Shown: positions 8,612 through 17,666, counted from the first letter of the stretch. The stretch is DNA of 64,000 nucleotides from Ilumatobacter sp. (GCA_018666235.1 JABJAB010000025.1:3073-67072); one strand, 5' to 3'. Notes: generated by a model not told the origin, from the sequence alone. Numbers and translations are program-made.

Positions 8612-9589
8612 TCACACCATCACGCCGTGGCAGCGCGGCGCCAGGCGCCAATCCGCTCGGTCACATCTGCCAAGTCGTTGGCCACTGCGACCACATAACG
8701 GCGGCATCTGATGTGCGGCATCGCCGACCAGGAAGACCGGCCCGTCCCTGAACGTGGCGGCGACGTTCGCATGAAACCGATACATTGCGGCGCGCGTCAC
8801 CTCGATCTGGTCGGACGTTCCCCACGGCGCCAACAGCTGCGCGATCGATTCCGCCGCGAGGACATCCTCGCGCTGTTCGCCGGGTCGCAGTTGAAACCCC
8901 CCACGCCGATGCCCACCCGGTCCTGGCACGAACGTGCAGACACGATCCGCACTGCAGTGCTGGCGCGCGACGCGAGGGAGCGGAAGATCCGGGTCCCGCA
9001 GCAAGGTGTCGACGACGAGCCACGTCTGGTCGAAGCCCTGATCGATCATCGCGATGCTGCGCAGCGACCGAACCGTGCTCTTGGCCCCGTCTGCAGCGAT
9101 GACCCACCGCGCGGTGATCGACGTGTCGACATCGGCGCCTCGAACGTCGACTCGTGCGCCCCCACCGTCGAGATCGGTGAGTGCCACCGCTTCGAGTCCG
9201 AGGCGCATGTCGACGCCCGCTGCCACTGCTTTGGCGCGCAGGTTGCGTTCGAGCGAAGGTTGGTCGAACGTGACCATGGGCGGGTGACCCAGTGCGCCGA
9301 CCGTGCCGAGCGGCAACTCGATACCGACCACTCGATTGCCCTCGCCGTCGGTGAATTCGCCGCCGGGCAGTTGCGTTGAATAGGTGCGGAACTCATCGAT
9401 GAGGCCGGTGCGAGCGATGAGGTCTTGGACCTCGTCGTCCATGCCGATGGCCCGCGGGAGCGGGTACACCTCGGTCAAACGGTCTATCGCGATGACGCTC
9501 AGCCCACGCTGCGCGCAGCGCAACGCTGCCATCACGCCAACCGGGCCACACCCGATGACGAGGAAGTCGGCATGCCGCTGATCGCTCAC
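8612..9589 (-). pseudogene. Truncated FAD-dependent aromatic hydroxylase (MhpA-like), probable pseudogene
   Basis: The first about 297 residues match flavoprotein aromatic hydroxylases of the 3-(3-hydroxyphenyl)propionate hydroxylase group. GxGxxG is at residues 13-18, the ADG motif at 166-168 and the FAD-binding GDAAHQMPP at 289-297. Homologues run to about 500-550 aa, but here the sequence turns unrelated directly after MPP and stops at 325 aa. Another frame over 8620-8703 encodes a short stretch (RRYVVAVANDLADV) that could be the original C-terminus, which would mean an internal deletion plus frameshift near position 8700. It overlaps the upstream VOC gene by ATGA, so the pair looks like a former ring-hydroxylation and cleavage operon. 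Confidence 0.65.
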
Positions 9590-10119
9590 AATGCGGCGTA
9601 GTCGAGGAGCGACTCGACGGACTCACCTCCGGCACGCCGCGCGACCAAGTCGGCGGGATCGAACTTGATGCCGATCGGATTCGCGGCGAACACGTCGCTT
9701 GCCATGAACGCCTCAGCTTCAGCTGGGTTCATCGCGTCGACCTGCAGTTCAACCTGGTTGCCGTCGGGGTCCGCGTAGTACATCGACAACGTCATGCCGT
9801 GATGAATCGGTGCGATCGGCATGATGCCCTTTTTGGCGAGGCGCTCGTACGTCGAGAGGAGCGCGTCGAGATCAGCATGCGTAAACGCAACATGCTCAAG
9901 TCCGGCCGCCTTCCGGTCGTTTTCAGCGAGGTGCGGCATCGACACAATTGCGAGGCGATGGTGCTCGTCGTCGTATGTCAGGAAACACAGGAAGTCGTTT
10001 TGATGGCGGACCTCGGCACCAAGCACGGTGCTCCACCAGGCAATCGAATCCGCGTATCGGGGCGTGCGGATCACGATGTGAGCCAGCTTCACAGGGGAGA
10101 TCACGGTGGTGTCGGTCAT
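9586..10119 (-). CDS. VOC-family protein, extradiol dioxygenase-like
   Basis: A 177-aa vicinal-oxygen-chelate protein of the biphenyl-2,3-diol / catechol 2,3-dioxygenase type. The N-terminal strand KLAHIVIRTPRYADSIAWW carries the first metal His; GLEHVAFTH supplies the second; SMYYADPDGNQVELQVD carries the third ligand (Glu). One VOC module only, with a C-terminal tail FAANPIGIKFDPADLV that is typical of small actinobacterial members. Its 3' end overlaps the truncated hydroxylase gene, so the two formed one operon. With the hydroxylase broken, its present role is uncertain. Confidence 0.78.
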   Translation of the reverse strand: MTDTTVISPVKLAHIVIRTPRYADSIAWWSTVLGAEVRHQNDFLCFLTYDDEHHRLAIVSMPHLAENDRKAAGLEHVAFTHADLDALLSTYERLAKKGIMPIAPIHHGMTLSMYYADPDGNQVELQVDAMNPAEAEAFMASDVFAANPIGIKFDPADLVARRAGGESVESLLDYAAL

Positions 10120-10196
10120 CTTGTGTCCTTGCAGGCTGTGGTTGAGTGACCAAAGTCTGACATGCCGAAGAGAGGGCTGGGCGAGCCGGCGTCAGG

Positions 10197-11219
10197 TCAG
10201 TCCAGCGAGCCATGATCGGCGACTGCACCGCTGATCAGATTCTCAGCGCGGAGACGATGCGTCATCGTGCGGCCCGGGCTGACCACCGTGCCGAGATACT
10301 CCTCGATCTGAGCGGCACGATGCCGCGCGATGCTGACGGCCTCCGCGGCTTCAACCGGTTCGAACTCAACGACATCGCCGGTACGGAGTTGCGTAAACGC
10401 GTCGAGGTCCGCTGAGACGACGGTCGCAATCTTCGGGTAGCCGCCCGTTGTCTGATGATCGGCGAGCAGCACCGTTGCAACGCCATCGCCAGCCACCTGG
10501 ATCGACCCTCGAACGATCGGCTCGGACGGGATCGACAACACCTCGCGGAGCGGCAGCGGCGCGCCCGCCAGCCGGACGCCCATCCGATCGAACGCGTCGG
10601 TCACGCGATAGGGCGATTCGCGAAATGCAACGATCGCCTCGTCTTCGAAGTGGTGATCTTGAGGGCCCATCACAACCCGTACCCGACCTGTCGATCGGGC
10701 GAAGTCAGGGACGGGGATCTCACCGTCCCTGACCGACTCGACGCGGGCGGCTGCGATGTCGATCTTCTCGCCGACCACCAGCGCTCCGCCTCCAAGGCCC
10801 GACATCGAGTGCGTGGCGGAGTGACCCAGCCATCGAGACACGACGGGTCCTCCGGCAATCGCCACGTACGACCAACTGCCCCACTCACCGGCACGCACGC
10901 TGACCCGCTCGCCCGGGCGCATCGTGATCACGGTCCACCCCGATTCGATGCTGCCTCGATGGTCGACGACGCAGTCTCCACCGGCGATACCCAACGTGAC
11001 GCTTCCGGTGACGCAGTCGAGGTCGATGCCCCCTCGCGACACTTCGATGGTCGTGGCTTGCGCGCCGTTGCCGATCGCTCTGTTGGCCGCCGCATGCGCC
11101 AGCCGATCCATCGGACCCGACGCTGGGACACCAAACCGGAGGCTGCCAAATCGCCCGCCATCTTGGAAGGTCACCAACGGACCCGCGAACGACACATGCA
11201 ACTGAGCTGTCTGGCTCAT
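10197..11219 (-). CDS. pxpC: 5-oxoprolinase subunit PxpC (AHS2, biotin-dependent carboxylase family)
   Basis: A 340-aa protein of the AHS2/KipA family. The N-terminal segment VSFAGPLVTFQDGGRFGSLRFGVPASGPMD is cut here to its key part, FGVPASGPMD, and the later VVMGPQDHHF and ADHQTTGGYPKIATV segments are diagnostic. Together with PxpA and PxpB it forms the prokaryotic 5-oxoprolinase that opens pyroglutamate to glutamate with ATP. It overlaps pxpB by ATGA, and the gene order is pxpA-pxpB-pxpC in the direction of transcription. Confidence 0.9.
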   Translation of the reverse strand: MSQTAQLHVSFAGPLVTFQDGGRFGSLRFGVPASGPMDRLAHAAANRAIGNGAQATTIEVSRGGIDLDCVTGSVTLGIAGGDCVVDHRGSIESGWTVITMRPGERVSVRAGEWGSWSYVAIAGGPVVSRWLGHSATHSMSGLGGGALVVGEKIDIAAARVESVRDGEIPVPDFARSTGRVRVVMGPQDHHFEDEAIVAFRESPYRVTDAFDRMGVRLAGAPLPLREVLSIPSEPIVRGSIQVAGDGVATVLLADHQTTGGYPKIATVVSADLDAFTQLRTGDVVEFEPVEAAEAVSIARHRAAQIEEYLGTVVSPGRTMTHRLRAENLISGAVADHGSLD

Positions 11220-11908
11220 TGCTCCTCCACGAGACGGGCAAACGACGCGAGGTCAACCCGGGAGAAACTGACCCGATCTCCGACATCAAACAAAAACGGG
11301 TCGGCCTCGGCCGGTCGCAACACCTGCGTCGCCGACCGCCCGATGACCGACCATCCGGTCGGCATCTCGATCGTCGTGATCAGACATTGCGGACCAGCAA
11401 TGATCACGCTGTCGGCGGCGACGCCGCGCACCGGAGCGGGTTTGCGCGGCACGTGGATCACCCCGGGCGTCCCCGACATGTAGGCGTAACCCGGTGCAAA
11501 GCCGTACATCGCCACGCGGAATTCTCCGCCGAGATGCGCGTCGATCACCGCCTCCACGCTCAGGCCTGACGCTGCCGCGACCACTGCCAGATCCGGAGCA
11601 AATTGCTCCTCGTAACACACAGGCACGATGTGATGCCGACCCTCCGCCGCAACGTGGCTCAAGTGCATCACCGAACGCAACTCCGCTTCGATCAACTGAT
11701 GGTCAGTGACAAGCGGGTCGAACACGACAAGCAGGTTCACGAATGCAGGCACCAGCTCGGTGACTCCGGTCAGTTGCGCCGAGCGGATCACATGATCCAG
11801 TGCAATCACCGCATCATTTGCGATGTCACTGACCTCGGCGGCAAATTCGACGAGCACACCGCAATCACCAACCGCCGTGTACCGCGGTGTGTTGAGCGCT
11901 GAGCTCAC
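11216..11908 (-). CDS. pxpB: 5-oxoprolinase subunit PxpB (AHS1 / KipI-like)
   Basis: A 230-aa AHS1-domain protein. GDCGVLVEF near the N-terminus, VPVCYEEQFAPDL in the middle and the segment MYGFAPGYAYMSG are the typical conserved blocks, followed by PRKPAPVRGVAADSV. It is the partner of PxpC in 5-oxoproline hydrolysis. Both ends overlap neighbouring genes by 4 nt (pxpC downstream, pxpA upstream), so the three subunits should be translationally coupled. Confidence 0.9.
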   Translation of the reverse strand: MSSALNTPRYTAVGDCGVLVEFAAEVSDIANDAVIALDHVIRSAQLTGVTELVPAFVNLLVVFDPLVTDHQLIEAELRSVMHLSHVAAEGRHHIVPVCYEEQFAPDLAVVAAASGLSVEAVIDAHLGGEFRVAMYGFAPGYAYMSGTPGVIHVPRKPAPVRGVAADSVIIAGPQCLITTIEMPTGWSVIGRSATQVLRPAEADPFLFDVGDRVSFSRVDLASFARLVEEQ

Positions 11909-12681
11909 GACGTCGCATCGACGAAGCCAGCGGGCTGTATCCCCGCCGTACCGAGTCCATCTCTGATCATCCGAGCCATCGCGACCGCTCCGTCGCTGTC
12001 GCCGTGCACGCAGATCGAGTGCGCAGCAAGCTCGATCGGTTCGCCGCCGACAACAGGCATCAGGCCGGTTTCCAAGAAGCCGAGCAATCGGTCGGTTGCT
12101 TCACGTGGGTCGTGAATCATGGCTCCGAGCCGATCGCGCGGCACGAGTTGTCCGTTCGGCTGGTAGCCGCGGTCAGCGAAAATCTCCGAAAAGACCGGCG
12201 CGCCCGCAGCCCGGGCGACGCGCTCGATTTCGGTCCCCGAGATCGCAAGGATCGCAAGTTCCCCGCTGACTCGCTGCACAGCATCGACGACGGCGGCGGC
12301 CACGTCGGCGTCGCGAGCTGCGAGATTCGAGAGGGCGCCATGGATCTTCACGTAGCGCACCTCGATCGGTACCAGCCTGGCGACGGCCTGCAACGCGCCA
12401 ATCTGAGCTGCGATCATCCGCCCGACTTCGGCATGACTCATTGGAATGACGCGTCGACCGAACCCCTCGCGGTCGGCGTAGCCCGGGTGGGCTCCGACGA
12501 CGACACCTCGTTCCGATGCGATCGACAGTGCACGAAACATCGTTTCGGGATCGCCAGCGTGACCGCCGCACGCCACGTTGGCGCTCGACACGAGCGACAG
12601 CATCGCGTCGTCGTCGCCTTTCGTCCCCGACTCAGAGGCCTCACCGAGGTCAGCATTGAGATCAATCGATCGATCGGTCAT
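11905..12681 (-). CDS. pxpA: 5-oxoprolinase subunit PxpA (LamB/YcsF family)
   Basis: A 258-aa LamB/YcsF protein. The N-terminal SIDLNADLGE, the segment SSANVACGGHAGDP, GAHPGYADREGFGRR and the C-terminal ICVHGDSDGAV are all hallmark blocks of the ATP-dependent 5-oxoprolinase A subunit. The start is the ATG at 12681, giving the canonical N-terminus; it overlaps the 3' end of the LLM gene by 20 nt. The longer open frame upstream encodes nothing family-like. Pyroglutamate recycling is the known role of the complex. Confidence 0.9.
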   Translation of the reverse strand: MTDRSIDLNADLGEASESGTKGDDDAMLSLVSSANVACGGHAGDPETMFRALSIASERGVVVGAHPGYADREGFGRRVIPMSHAEVGRMIAAQIGALQAVARLVPIEVRYVKIHGALSNLAARDADVAAAVVDAVQRVSGELAILAISGTEIERVARAAGAPVFSEIFADRGYQPNGQLVPRDRLGAMIHDPREATDRLLGFLETGLMPVVGGEPIELAAHSICVHGDSDGAVAMARMIRDGLGTAGIQPAGFVDATS

Positions 12682-13723
12682 CACCTGGCACGGTATCTGT
12701 CGCGTTGAGCTCGGAAACGAGATCCTGCAGCTGACCCAAGCCAGCAAGACGTTGATCAAGGGTGTCGCCCATCGGCCCGACCCGCAAGCTGTTGACCCCG
12801 CAATCGCGATACTCCCGAAGCCGACGGCGAATCTCTTCGACTGGTCCAATCAAATTCGTGCGGAGTCCGATCTCCGCAGGCACGCGGGCAGCAGCGGCAG
12901 CGCGGTCACCATCAAGCCAGAGTCGCTGCACCTCGGCAACCTCGTCGCCGAAGCCCTGCCGTGCGAAGGCCTCGTTGTAGAAGTTCGATGTCGCCGATCC
13001 CATCGCGCCGAACGTGAAGGCGAAGCCCGAGGCATGGCGTCGACCGGCTTCTTCGACGTCATCGGTGATCTCGCAACTGACCGACACCGTCAGGTCGATG
13101 TCGCCGAGTGTCTTGCCAACCGACTCGGCGCCGACGCGGATCTCATCGAAGAACACGTCGGCGGTCTCACAGAAAAATGAGTTGCCGATCCAGCCGTCGG
13201 CAACGGCACCGGTGAGACGGAGGTTCGCCGGACCAAGCGAGGCGATGTACACCGGCACGTGGACAGGCGGTGCGGCAGCACGCAGCGCCTTCCCTTCGCC
13301 CCCGGGCAGCGGCAGCTGGTACATCTCACCGTCGTAGACCAGGCGTTCGCCCGCGGTGATCATCCGGATGATCTCGATCGTCTCGCGCGTACGACGGACG
13401 GGCTTGGCAAAGGGCACCCCGTGCCAGCCCTCCATGACCTGCGGGCCGCTCGCACCGACGCCGAGTAAGAACCGGCCGCCCGAGAGCTGCTGGAGGCTCA
13501 TCGCCGACATCGCCAGCATCGCCGGGGTGCGCGTGTCCAGTTGCACGATGGCAGTGCCGAGCTTGATCGTGTCGGTCAGCGCCGCGATCGCGCCTAGACC
13601 GGTGAGCGCGTCGTATCCCCAGAACTCGGGGACCCAGACCGAGTCAACCCCAAGCCGCTCGGCCTCGACCACATAGTCGAGCCCCTCGCGGTCCACCGGC
13701 ATCCCGTACACCCCCAACCGCAT
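12662..13723 (-). CDS. LLM-class (luciferase-like) F420-dependent oxidoreductase
   Basis: A 353-aa luciferase-like TIM-barrel protein. VWVPEFWGYDALT, KLGTAIVQLDTRTPAMLA, LSGGRFLLGVGASGPQV and the segment PVYIASLGPANLRLTGAVADGW (shortened here to ASLGPANLRLTG) are typical of actinobacterial F420-dependent LLM oxidoreductases of the mer/F420 subgroup. The substrate is unknown. It lies 54 bp behind the alpha/beta hydrolase gene and its 3' end overlaps pxpA, so it shares the TetR-headed operon. Confidence 0.85.
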   Translation of the reverse strand: MRLGVYGMPVDREGLDYVVEAERLGVDSVWVPEFWGYDALTGLGAIAALTDTIKLGTAIVQLDTRTPAMLAMSAMSLQQLSGGRFLLGVGASGPQVMEGWHGVPFAKPVRRTRETIEIIRMITAGERLVYDGEMYQLPLPGGEGKALRAAAPPVHVPVYIASLGPANLRLTGAVADGWIGNSFFCETADVFFDEIRVGAESVGKTLGDIDLTVSVSCEITDDVEEAGRRHASGFAFTFGAMGSATSNFYNEAFARQGFGDEVAEVQRLWLDGDRAAAAARVPAEIGLRTNLIGPVEEIRRRLREYRDCGVNSLRVGPMGDTLDQRLAGLGQLQDLVSELNATDTVPGDDRSID

Positions 13724-13777
13724 GTGATCACAATACTCGTCCCGCGCTCGCGCGTCGCCTGGGCTGGCCTCACCGGC

Positions 13778-14587
13778 TCACGAAATTGGACGGCCGAGAA
13801 AGTTGCGGGTGGCTTCCATGAAGCGATCGAACTGCTCGCGGTGAATGTTGTGGCCCGCGCCGGCAATGCGCATCGCGGTGATGGCTGAGTTCATCGCGGT
13901 GACACGTCGAGCAACGTCGTCGGTCACCATGCCGCCGCTGTCAGCATCACCATGAACCAGCAGAGACGGGCAGTCGATCGCAGCAACGGTCTCACCCCAT
14001 CCGCTGCCGACCATCGTGTCGGCTGCCTCCGGTCGCACCTGCTGGTTCGACTCGATCCACGTCGGATACTCCTCGGACGGCCATGTCGGGTGCTGCTCAT
14101 GGGCAAGAGCCCGGAGTTCGGTCGTGGTGGCGGACGAACAGGACACGAGCCAGCTGCGCACTGCCTCGCGTCTCGAGTCAGAGATCCCACCATCAGATTC
14201 CTGGCTGGCGGTCCACGGCGGATCGATGAGCACGAGTCGGCTCACCACTCCAGGGTGGCCGGCCGCAAAGTCCGCAACGGTTCGGGCTCCGACCGAATGG
14301 CCGATCAACGCCGGTCGGTCGAGGCCGAGTTGTTCGACGACCGCCGCAACATCGGCAGTGGGCGGGGGCCCCTCACCGGGAGCCGTTTCAGACTGGCCGT
14401 GATTCCGGGCGTCGATCATCACGACGTCAAAGTCGTTTTCGAGCGCTTGAGCGACTCGCCACCAGCACCGGCCGCTGTCGCTCAACCCATGTGCCAGAAC
14501 CAACGGTGGCCGGTCGGGTCGCCCAGCTCGGTAAACGTGAATGGCCACGCCGTCTGCGTCGACATCACACTCCTGCCAGTCGGCCAT
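13778..14587 (-). CDS. Alpha/beta hydrolase
   Basis: A 269-aa alpha/beta-fold hydrolase. LAHGLSDSGRCWW (residues 31-43) forms the oxyanion region, the nucleophile is Ser98 in GHSVG, the acid is probably the Asp in LLVHGDADSGG, and the His lies in GAGHNIHREQF near the C-terminus. No secretion signal. I chose the ATG at 14587 with GAGCGAGG upstream; a longer frame overlaps the TetR gene. The likely reaction is ester, lactone or C-C bond hydrolysis; the substrate is unknown. Second gene of the TetR operon. Confidence 0.85.
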   Translation of the reverse strand: MADWQECDVDADGVAIHVYRAGRPDRPPLVLAHGLSDSGRCWWRVAQALENDFDVVMIDARNHGQSETAPGEGPPPTADVAAVVEQLGLDRPALIGHSVGARTVADFAAGHPGVVSRLVLIDPPWTASQESDGGISDSRREAVRSWLVSCSSATTTELRALAHEQHPTWPSEEYPTWIESNQQVRPEAADTMVGSGWGETVAAIDCPSLLVHGDADSGGMVTDDVARRVTAMNSAITAMRIAGAGHNIHREQFDRFMEATRNFLGRPIS

Positions 14588-14642
14588 GACCTCGCTCGGC
14601 TCGGAGATCACCGCGAGTACCACCCTGACGCCAGACCGACGT

Positions 14643-15215
14643 TCATCGGGCGGTGCCGATGTCTGCCGCGAGGCTGCGGGCAAGTGCGGTGAGGCGGCGA
14701 CGGTAGACATCGACGGTCGGTTCGTCGAGCTTGAAGCCGCGTGGCGACAGGCGCGCGAGTTCGATCCACGACTCGCGTGTTGCCACGTCGACATTCGACT
14801 CCGCCTCAAGGAACGTTGTCAGGCCCGCCTGAAGCCGGGCGATGACGGCGAGCGCACCGATAGTTGCGTGCTCGGTCTTCGCGCTCATGATCTCGTCGGC
14901 ATGGGGCGATGCCGACATCGTCTCCCACAGGTCACCCTCGAAGCGCTGCAGAAAGCCATCGAGCCGATCAGCGATTGGTGCATCGCGCTCGAGTTCGGCG
15001 AGCGCAGCATCTGCGGACGCGTCGAGGAGTGCGACGAACGCGGACCCAAAGATGTCGCCCTTGTTCCTGAAGTACTGATAGAGGGCCGGTCGCGACATGC
15101 CCGCAGCGCCCGCAATGTTCGACATCGAGGTCCGGTTGAAGCCACGCGCCGAGAACTCGCTGATCGCGGCTGCGTGGATCACGGACCGCTTCGCATCGTC
15201 GGGTTGGGTCACCAT
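14643..15215 (-). CDS. TetR/AcrR-family transcriptional regulator
   Basis: A 190-aa repressor with an N-terminal TetR helix-turn-helix: IHAAAISEFSARGFNRTSMSNIA followed by GMSRPALYQYFRNKGDIF, both classic TetR motifs, and a C-terminal all-alpha ligand domain. The start at 15215 is the first ATG clear of the palindromes upstream; a longer version from 15233 or 15266 would translate through the operators. Two near-identical palindromes at 15226-15249 and 15261-15284 lie between it and the divergent LLM gene, so autoregulation and control of both transcripts is likely. Confidence 0.88.
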   Translation of the reverse strand: MVTQPDDAKRSVIHAAAISEFSARGFNRTSMSNIAGAAGMSRPALYQYFRNKGDIFGSAFVALLDASADAALAELERDAPIADRLDGFLQRFEGDLWETMSASPHADEIMSAKTEHATIGALAVIARLQAGLTTFLEAESNVDVATRESWIELARLSPRGFKLDEPTVDVYRRRLTALARSLAADIGTAR

Positions 15216-15225
15216 GTCCACAGCT

Positions 15226-15249
15226 TGACACATTTGTGCGAATGTGTCA
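15226..15249. promoter_or_regulatory. Candidate TetR operator, copy 1
   Basis: Perfect inverted repeat TGACACATT - 6 nt - AATGTGTCA. It begins 11 bp upstream of the TetR start codon on the minus strand. Length and symmetry fit TetR-family operators. Confidence 0.7.
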
Positions 15250-15260
15250 GCCTGCGTCTC

Positions 15261-15284
15261 TGACACATTCTGAACAATATGTCA
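15261..15284. promoter_or_regulatory. Candidate TetR operator, copy 2
   Basis: Inverted repeat TGACACATT - 6 nt - AATATGTCA, differing from copy 1 by one base in the right arm and in the unrelated spacer. The centres of the two copies are 35 bp apart. It lies 30 bp upstream of the LLM start at 15314. Confidence 0.7.
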
Positions 15285-15313
15285 GCACACCTTCACTCAC
15301 GCAGGAGCACCTC

Positions 15314-16282
15314 ATGACACGACTCGGCTACCAGATTCCCAACTTCACCTATCCCGGCGTCGACAGCGCCGACACGTTCGCCAACGTGATCGCGCAGGCC
15401 CAAGCAGCCGAGGCAGCAGGCTTCGACCGTGTCTTCGTGATGGACCACTTCTACCAACTGCCAGGCATCGGTGCCCCGAGCGAGCCCATGTTCGAGTGCT
15501 ACACCCTGCTCTCGGCACTCGCGCAACACACGACATCGGTTCGACTGTCAGCACTGGTCACCGGCAACACCTACCGTCACCCCACGCTGCTCGCCAAGAC
15601 CATCACGGCTCTCGACCACGTGTCGGGTGGGCGGGCAACGCTCGGCATTGGCGCTGGTTGGTTCGAACTCGAGCACAACTCACTCGGCTACGAGTTCGGC
15701 ACCTTCACCGACCGCTTCGAGAAGATGGAAGAAGCGTTGCAGATCATCATCCCGATGTTGCGGGGCGAGACGGTGTCGCTCGATGGCAAGCACTACCAGG
15801 TCACCGATGCGGTCAACTCCCCACCACCGATTTCTCGGGTGCCGATCATGATCGGCGGTTCGGGCGAGAAGAAGACGTTGCGAATGGTGGCCCAGTACGC
15901 CGACGAGTCAAACCTCGCCAGCGGCGGGATCGACGAGATCCCGCGCAAGCTTGACGCACTCGCAGCACATTGCGAGCGCCTCGGCCGCGACCGCTCCGAG
16001 GTCAAGGTGACCAAGCTGCAAATGGTGTTCATCGCGCCGACGATGGAAGAAGCCGAGCAGGACCTCCGCGAGGTCGCAGCGGTCAAGGGATGGAACGACG
16101 AAGTGATGGAGATGGTCAAGGGCATCCTCATCTACGGCGACGCCGACACCGTGGGCGAGCGTCTGCAAGCCTGTATGGCCACCGGAATCGACGGTATGAC
16201 CATCAACCTGCCCGGCAACGGACACAAGACCGATCGCATCGGTCTGCTCGGCGAAGTCGCCAACGCCGCCATCGGTGACTGA
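15314..16282 (+). CDS. LLM-class F420-dependent oxidoreductase
   Basis: A 322-aa luciferase-like oxidoreductase. Diagnostic blocks are FDRVFVMDHFYQLPG, ALVTGNTYRHPTLLAK, LDHVSGGRATLGIGAGWFE and PPPISRVPIMIGGSGEKKTL; the family uses F420 as hydride carrier in actinobacteria. The ATG at 15314 follows an AGGAG at 15303-15307. It is divergent from the TetR gene across the two palindromes, so probably controlled by it. Substrate unknown. Confidence 0.88.
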   Translation: MTRLGYQIPNFTYPGVDSADTFANVIAQAQAAEAAGFDRVFVMDHFYQLPGIGAPSEPMFECYTLLSALAQHTTSVRLSALVTGNTYRHPTLLAKTITALDHVSGGRATLGIGAGWFELEHNSLGYEFGTFTDRFEKMEEALQIIIPMLRGETVSLDGKHYQVTDAVNSPPPISRVPIMIGGSGEKKTLRMVAQYADESNLASGGIDEIPRKLDALAAHCERLGRDRSEVKVTKLQMVFIAPTMEEAEQDLREVAAVKGWNDEVMEMVKGILIYGDADTVGERLQACMATGIDGMTINLPGNGHKTDRIGLLGEVANAAIGD

Positions 16283-16304
16283 ACCGATCTAACATCGCCA
16301 GCCG

Positions 16305-17666
16305 ATGGAGTACGTCGCCGAACCCGCTCGCGAGACGCCGGTGTTGGCCTCGGCTGACGTGGTCGTGATCGGCAGCGGACCAGGCGGATTGGCTGCTGCG
16401 ATTGGTGCCGCGCGTGCCGGAGCGTCCGTCGTACTTATCGAACGGCACGGGTGCTTCGGCGGCAACATCACCGCCGTCGGGGTCGAAGGGTTCGCGTGGT
16501 ACCGACACGCAGAGACCATCGACACCGAGGGCATCGGCATCGAGTTCGAACAGCGGGCGCTGGCGATGGGAGCGGCCCAATCCGAACCGCAGTCCGACAG
16601 CCACGCACTCGACGGCGAACTGTTCAAGTACGTCGCCGATGTACTCGTGCAGGAGTGCGGCATCCAGCCCCTGCTGCACTGCTCGGTCGTGGCGCCGATC
16701 CTCGACGGAAGCCTCCTGCGGGGCGTCATCGTCGAGAGCAAGTCAGGGCGCCAGGCCGTCCTCGGTCAACGGATCATCGACGCGAGCGGGGACGCCGACG
16801 TTGCTGCCCGGGCAGGTGCACCAACCCGGCAGGCGGATCCCGAGGAGTTACTGGCCGCATCGGTGATGTTTCACCTCAGCGGTGTCGACAAGCAGACGTT
16901 CCTGGCCGGCGTGGCTGCGGACCCCCAGACCTACGCGGACTGGTCTGACGGTGCCTGGACGGTCGAGACGACGGGCAAAGAAGACGAGATGTTCTCGCCG
17001 TTCCTGCGCGCCCCGTTCACACAGGCGATCGATGCCGGCATCATTCCGCGCGATCTCACGACGATCGGCGGGACATGGGGAGCCATCAGCGATCAGGGTG
17101 ACCTCACCTACCTCAACCTGGTGCACCTCGATGAGGTGGACGGCACCGACGTCGAGTCACTCACGGCTGCAGAGATCGAGGGGCGGCGACAGGCAGTAAT
17201 GGCGGCCGAAGCGCTCCGTCGATTCACACCCGGCTGCGAGAACGCCAAGATCCGTAACTTCGGCATGAGCGTCGGCATTCGCGAGACCCGCAAGATCGAC
17301 GCGGTCTACAACATGACCGAACAGGACGTGCGCGAGCAGGGCCGGTTCGAGGATTCGATCGGGATCTTCCCCGAGTTCATCGACGGCTACGGCGTGCTGA
17401 TCCTGCCGACGACCGGGCGGTACTTTCAGGTGCCGTATCGGGCACTGCTTCCCAAGAACATCCAGCACCTGCTCGTCGCCGGGCGGAGCATCGGCGGCGA
17501 CAAGATCAGCCATGCCGCCGTTCGTAACATGATGTGTTGCACCGTCAGCGGGCAAGGTGCCGGGGTCGCAGCGGCGGTCTCGATCCAACAAGGCCGAGAC
17601 GTCGCCGATGTCGACGTCGCTGTCGTGCAAGCAGAACTGGTCCGCCAAGGCGTCCGTATCCACTGA
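16305..17666 (+). CDS. FAD-dependent oxidoreductase (FAD_oxidored family)
   Basis: A 453-aa flavoprotein with an N-terminal Rossmann motif VVVIGSGPGGLAAA (Gly23, Gly25, Gly28) followed by the acidic residue of LIERHGCFGGN. The segment IIDASGDADVAARAGAP and the C-terminal LVAGRSIGGDKISHAAVRNM are typical of the pfam12831-type FAD-dependent oxidoreductases. There is no signal peptide. It starts 22 bp after the LLM gene and may share its transcript; the substrate is unknown. Confidence 0.82.
   Translation: MEYVAEPARETPVLASADVVVIGSGPGGLAAAIGAARAGASVVLIERHGCFGGNITAVGVEGFAWYRHAETIDTEGIGIEFEQRALAMGAAQSEPQSDSHALDGELFKYVADVLVQECGIQPLLHCSVVAPILDGSLLRGVIVESKSGRQAVLGQRIIDASGDADVAARAGAPTRQADPEELLAASVMFHLSGVDKQTFLAGVAADPQTYADWSDGAWTVETTGKEDEMFSPFLRAPFTQAIDAGIIPRDLTTIGGTWGAISDQGDLTYLNLVHLDEVDGTDVESLTAAEIEGRRQAVMAAEALRRFTPGCENAKIRNFGMSVGIRETRKIDAVYNMTEQDVREQGRFEDSIGIFPEFIDGYGVLILPTTGRYFQVPYRALLPKNIQHLLVAGRSIGGDKISHAAVRNMMCCTVSGQGAGVAAAVSIQQGRDVADVDVAVVQAELVRQGVRIH

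Noticed and set aside
8612..8700. Selenocysteine read-through of the stop in the truncated hydroxylase
   Set aside because: The protein already loses homology before the stop, no redox Cys is expected there, and nothing family-like follows.
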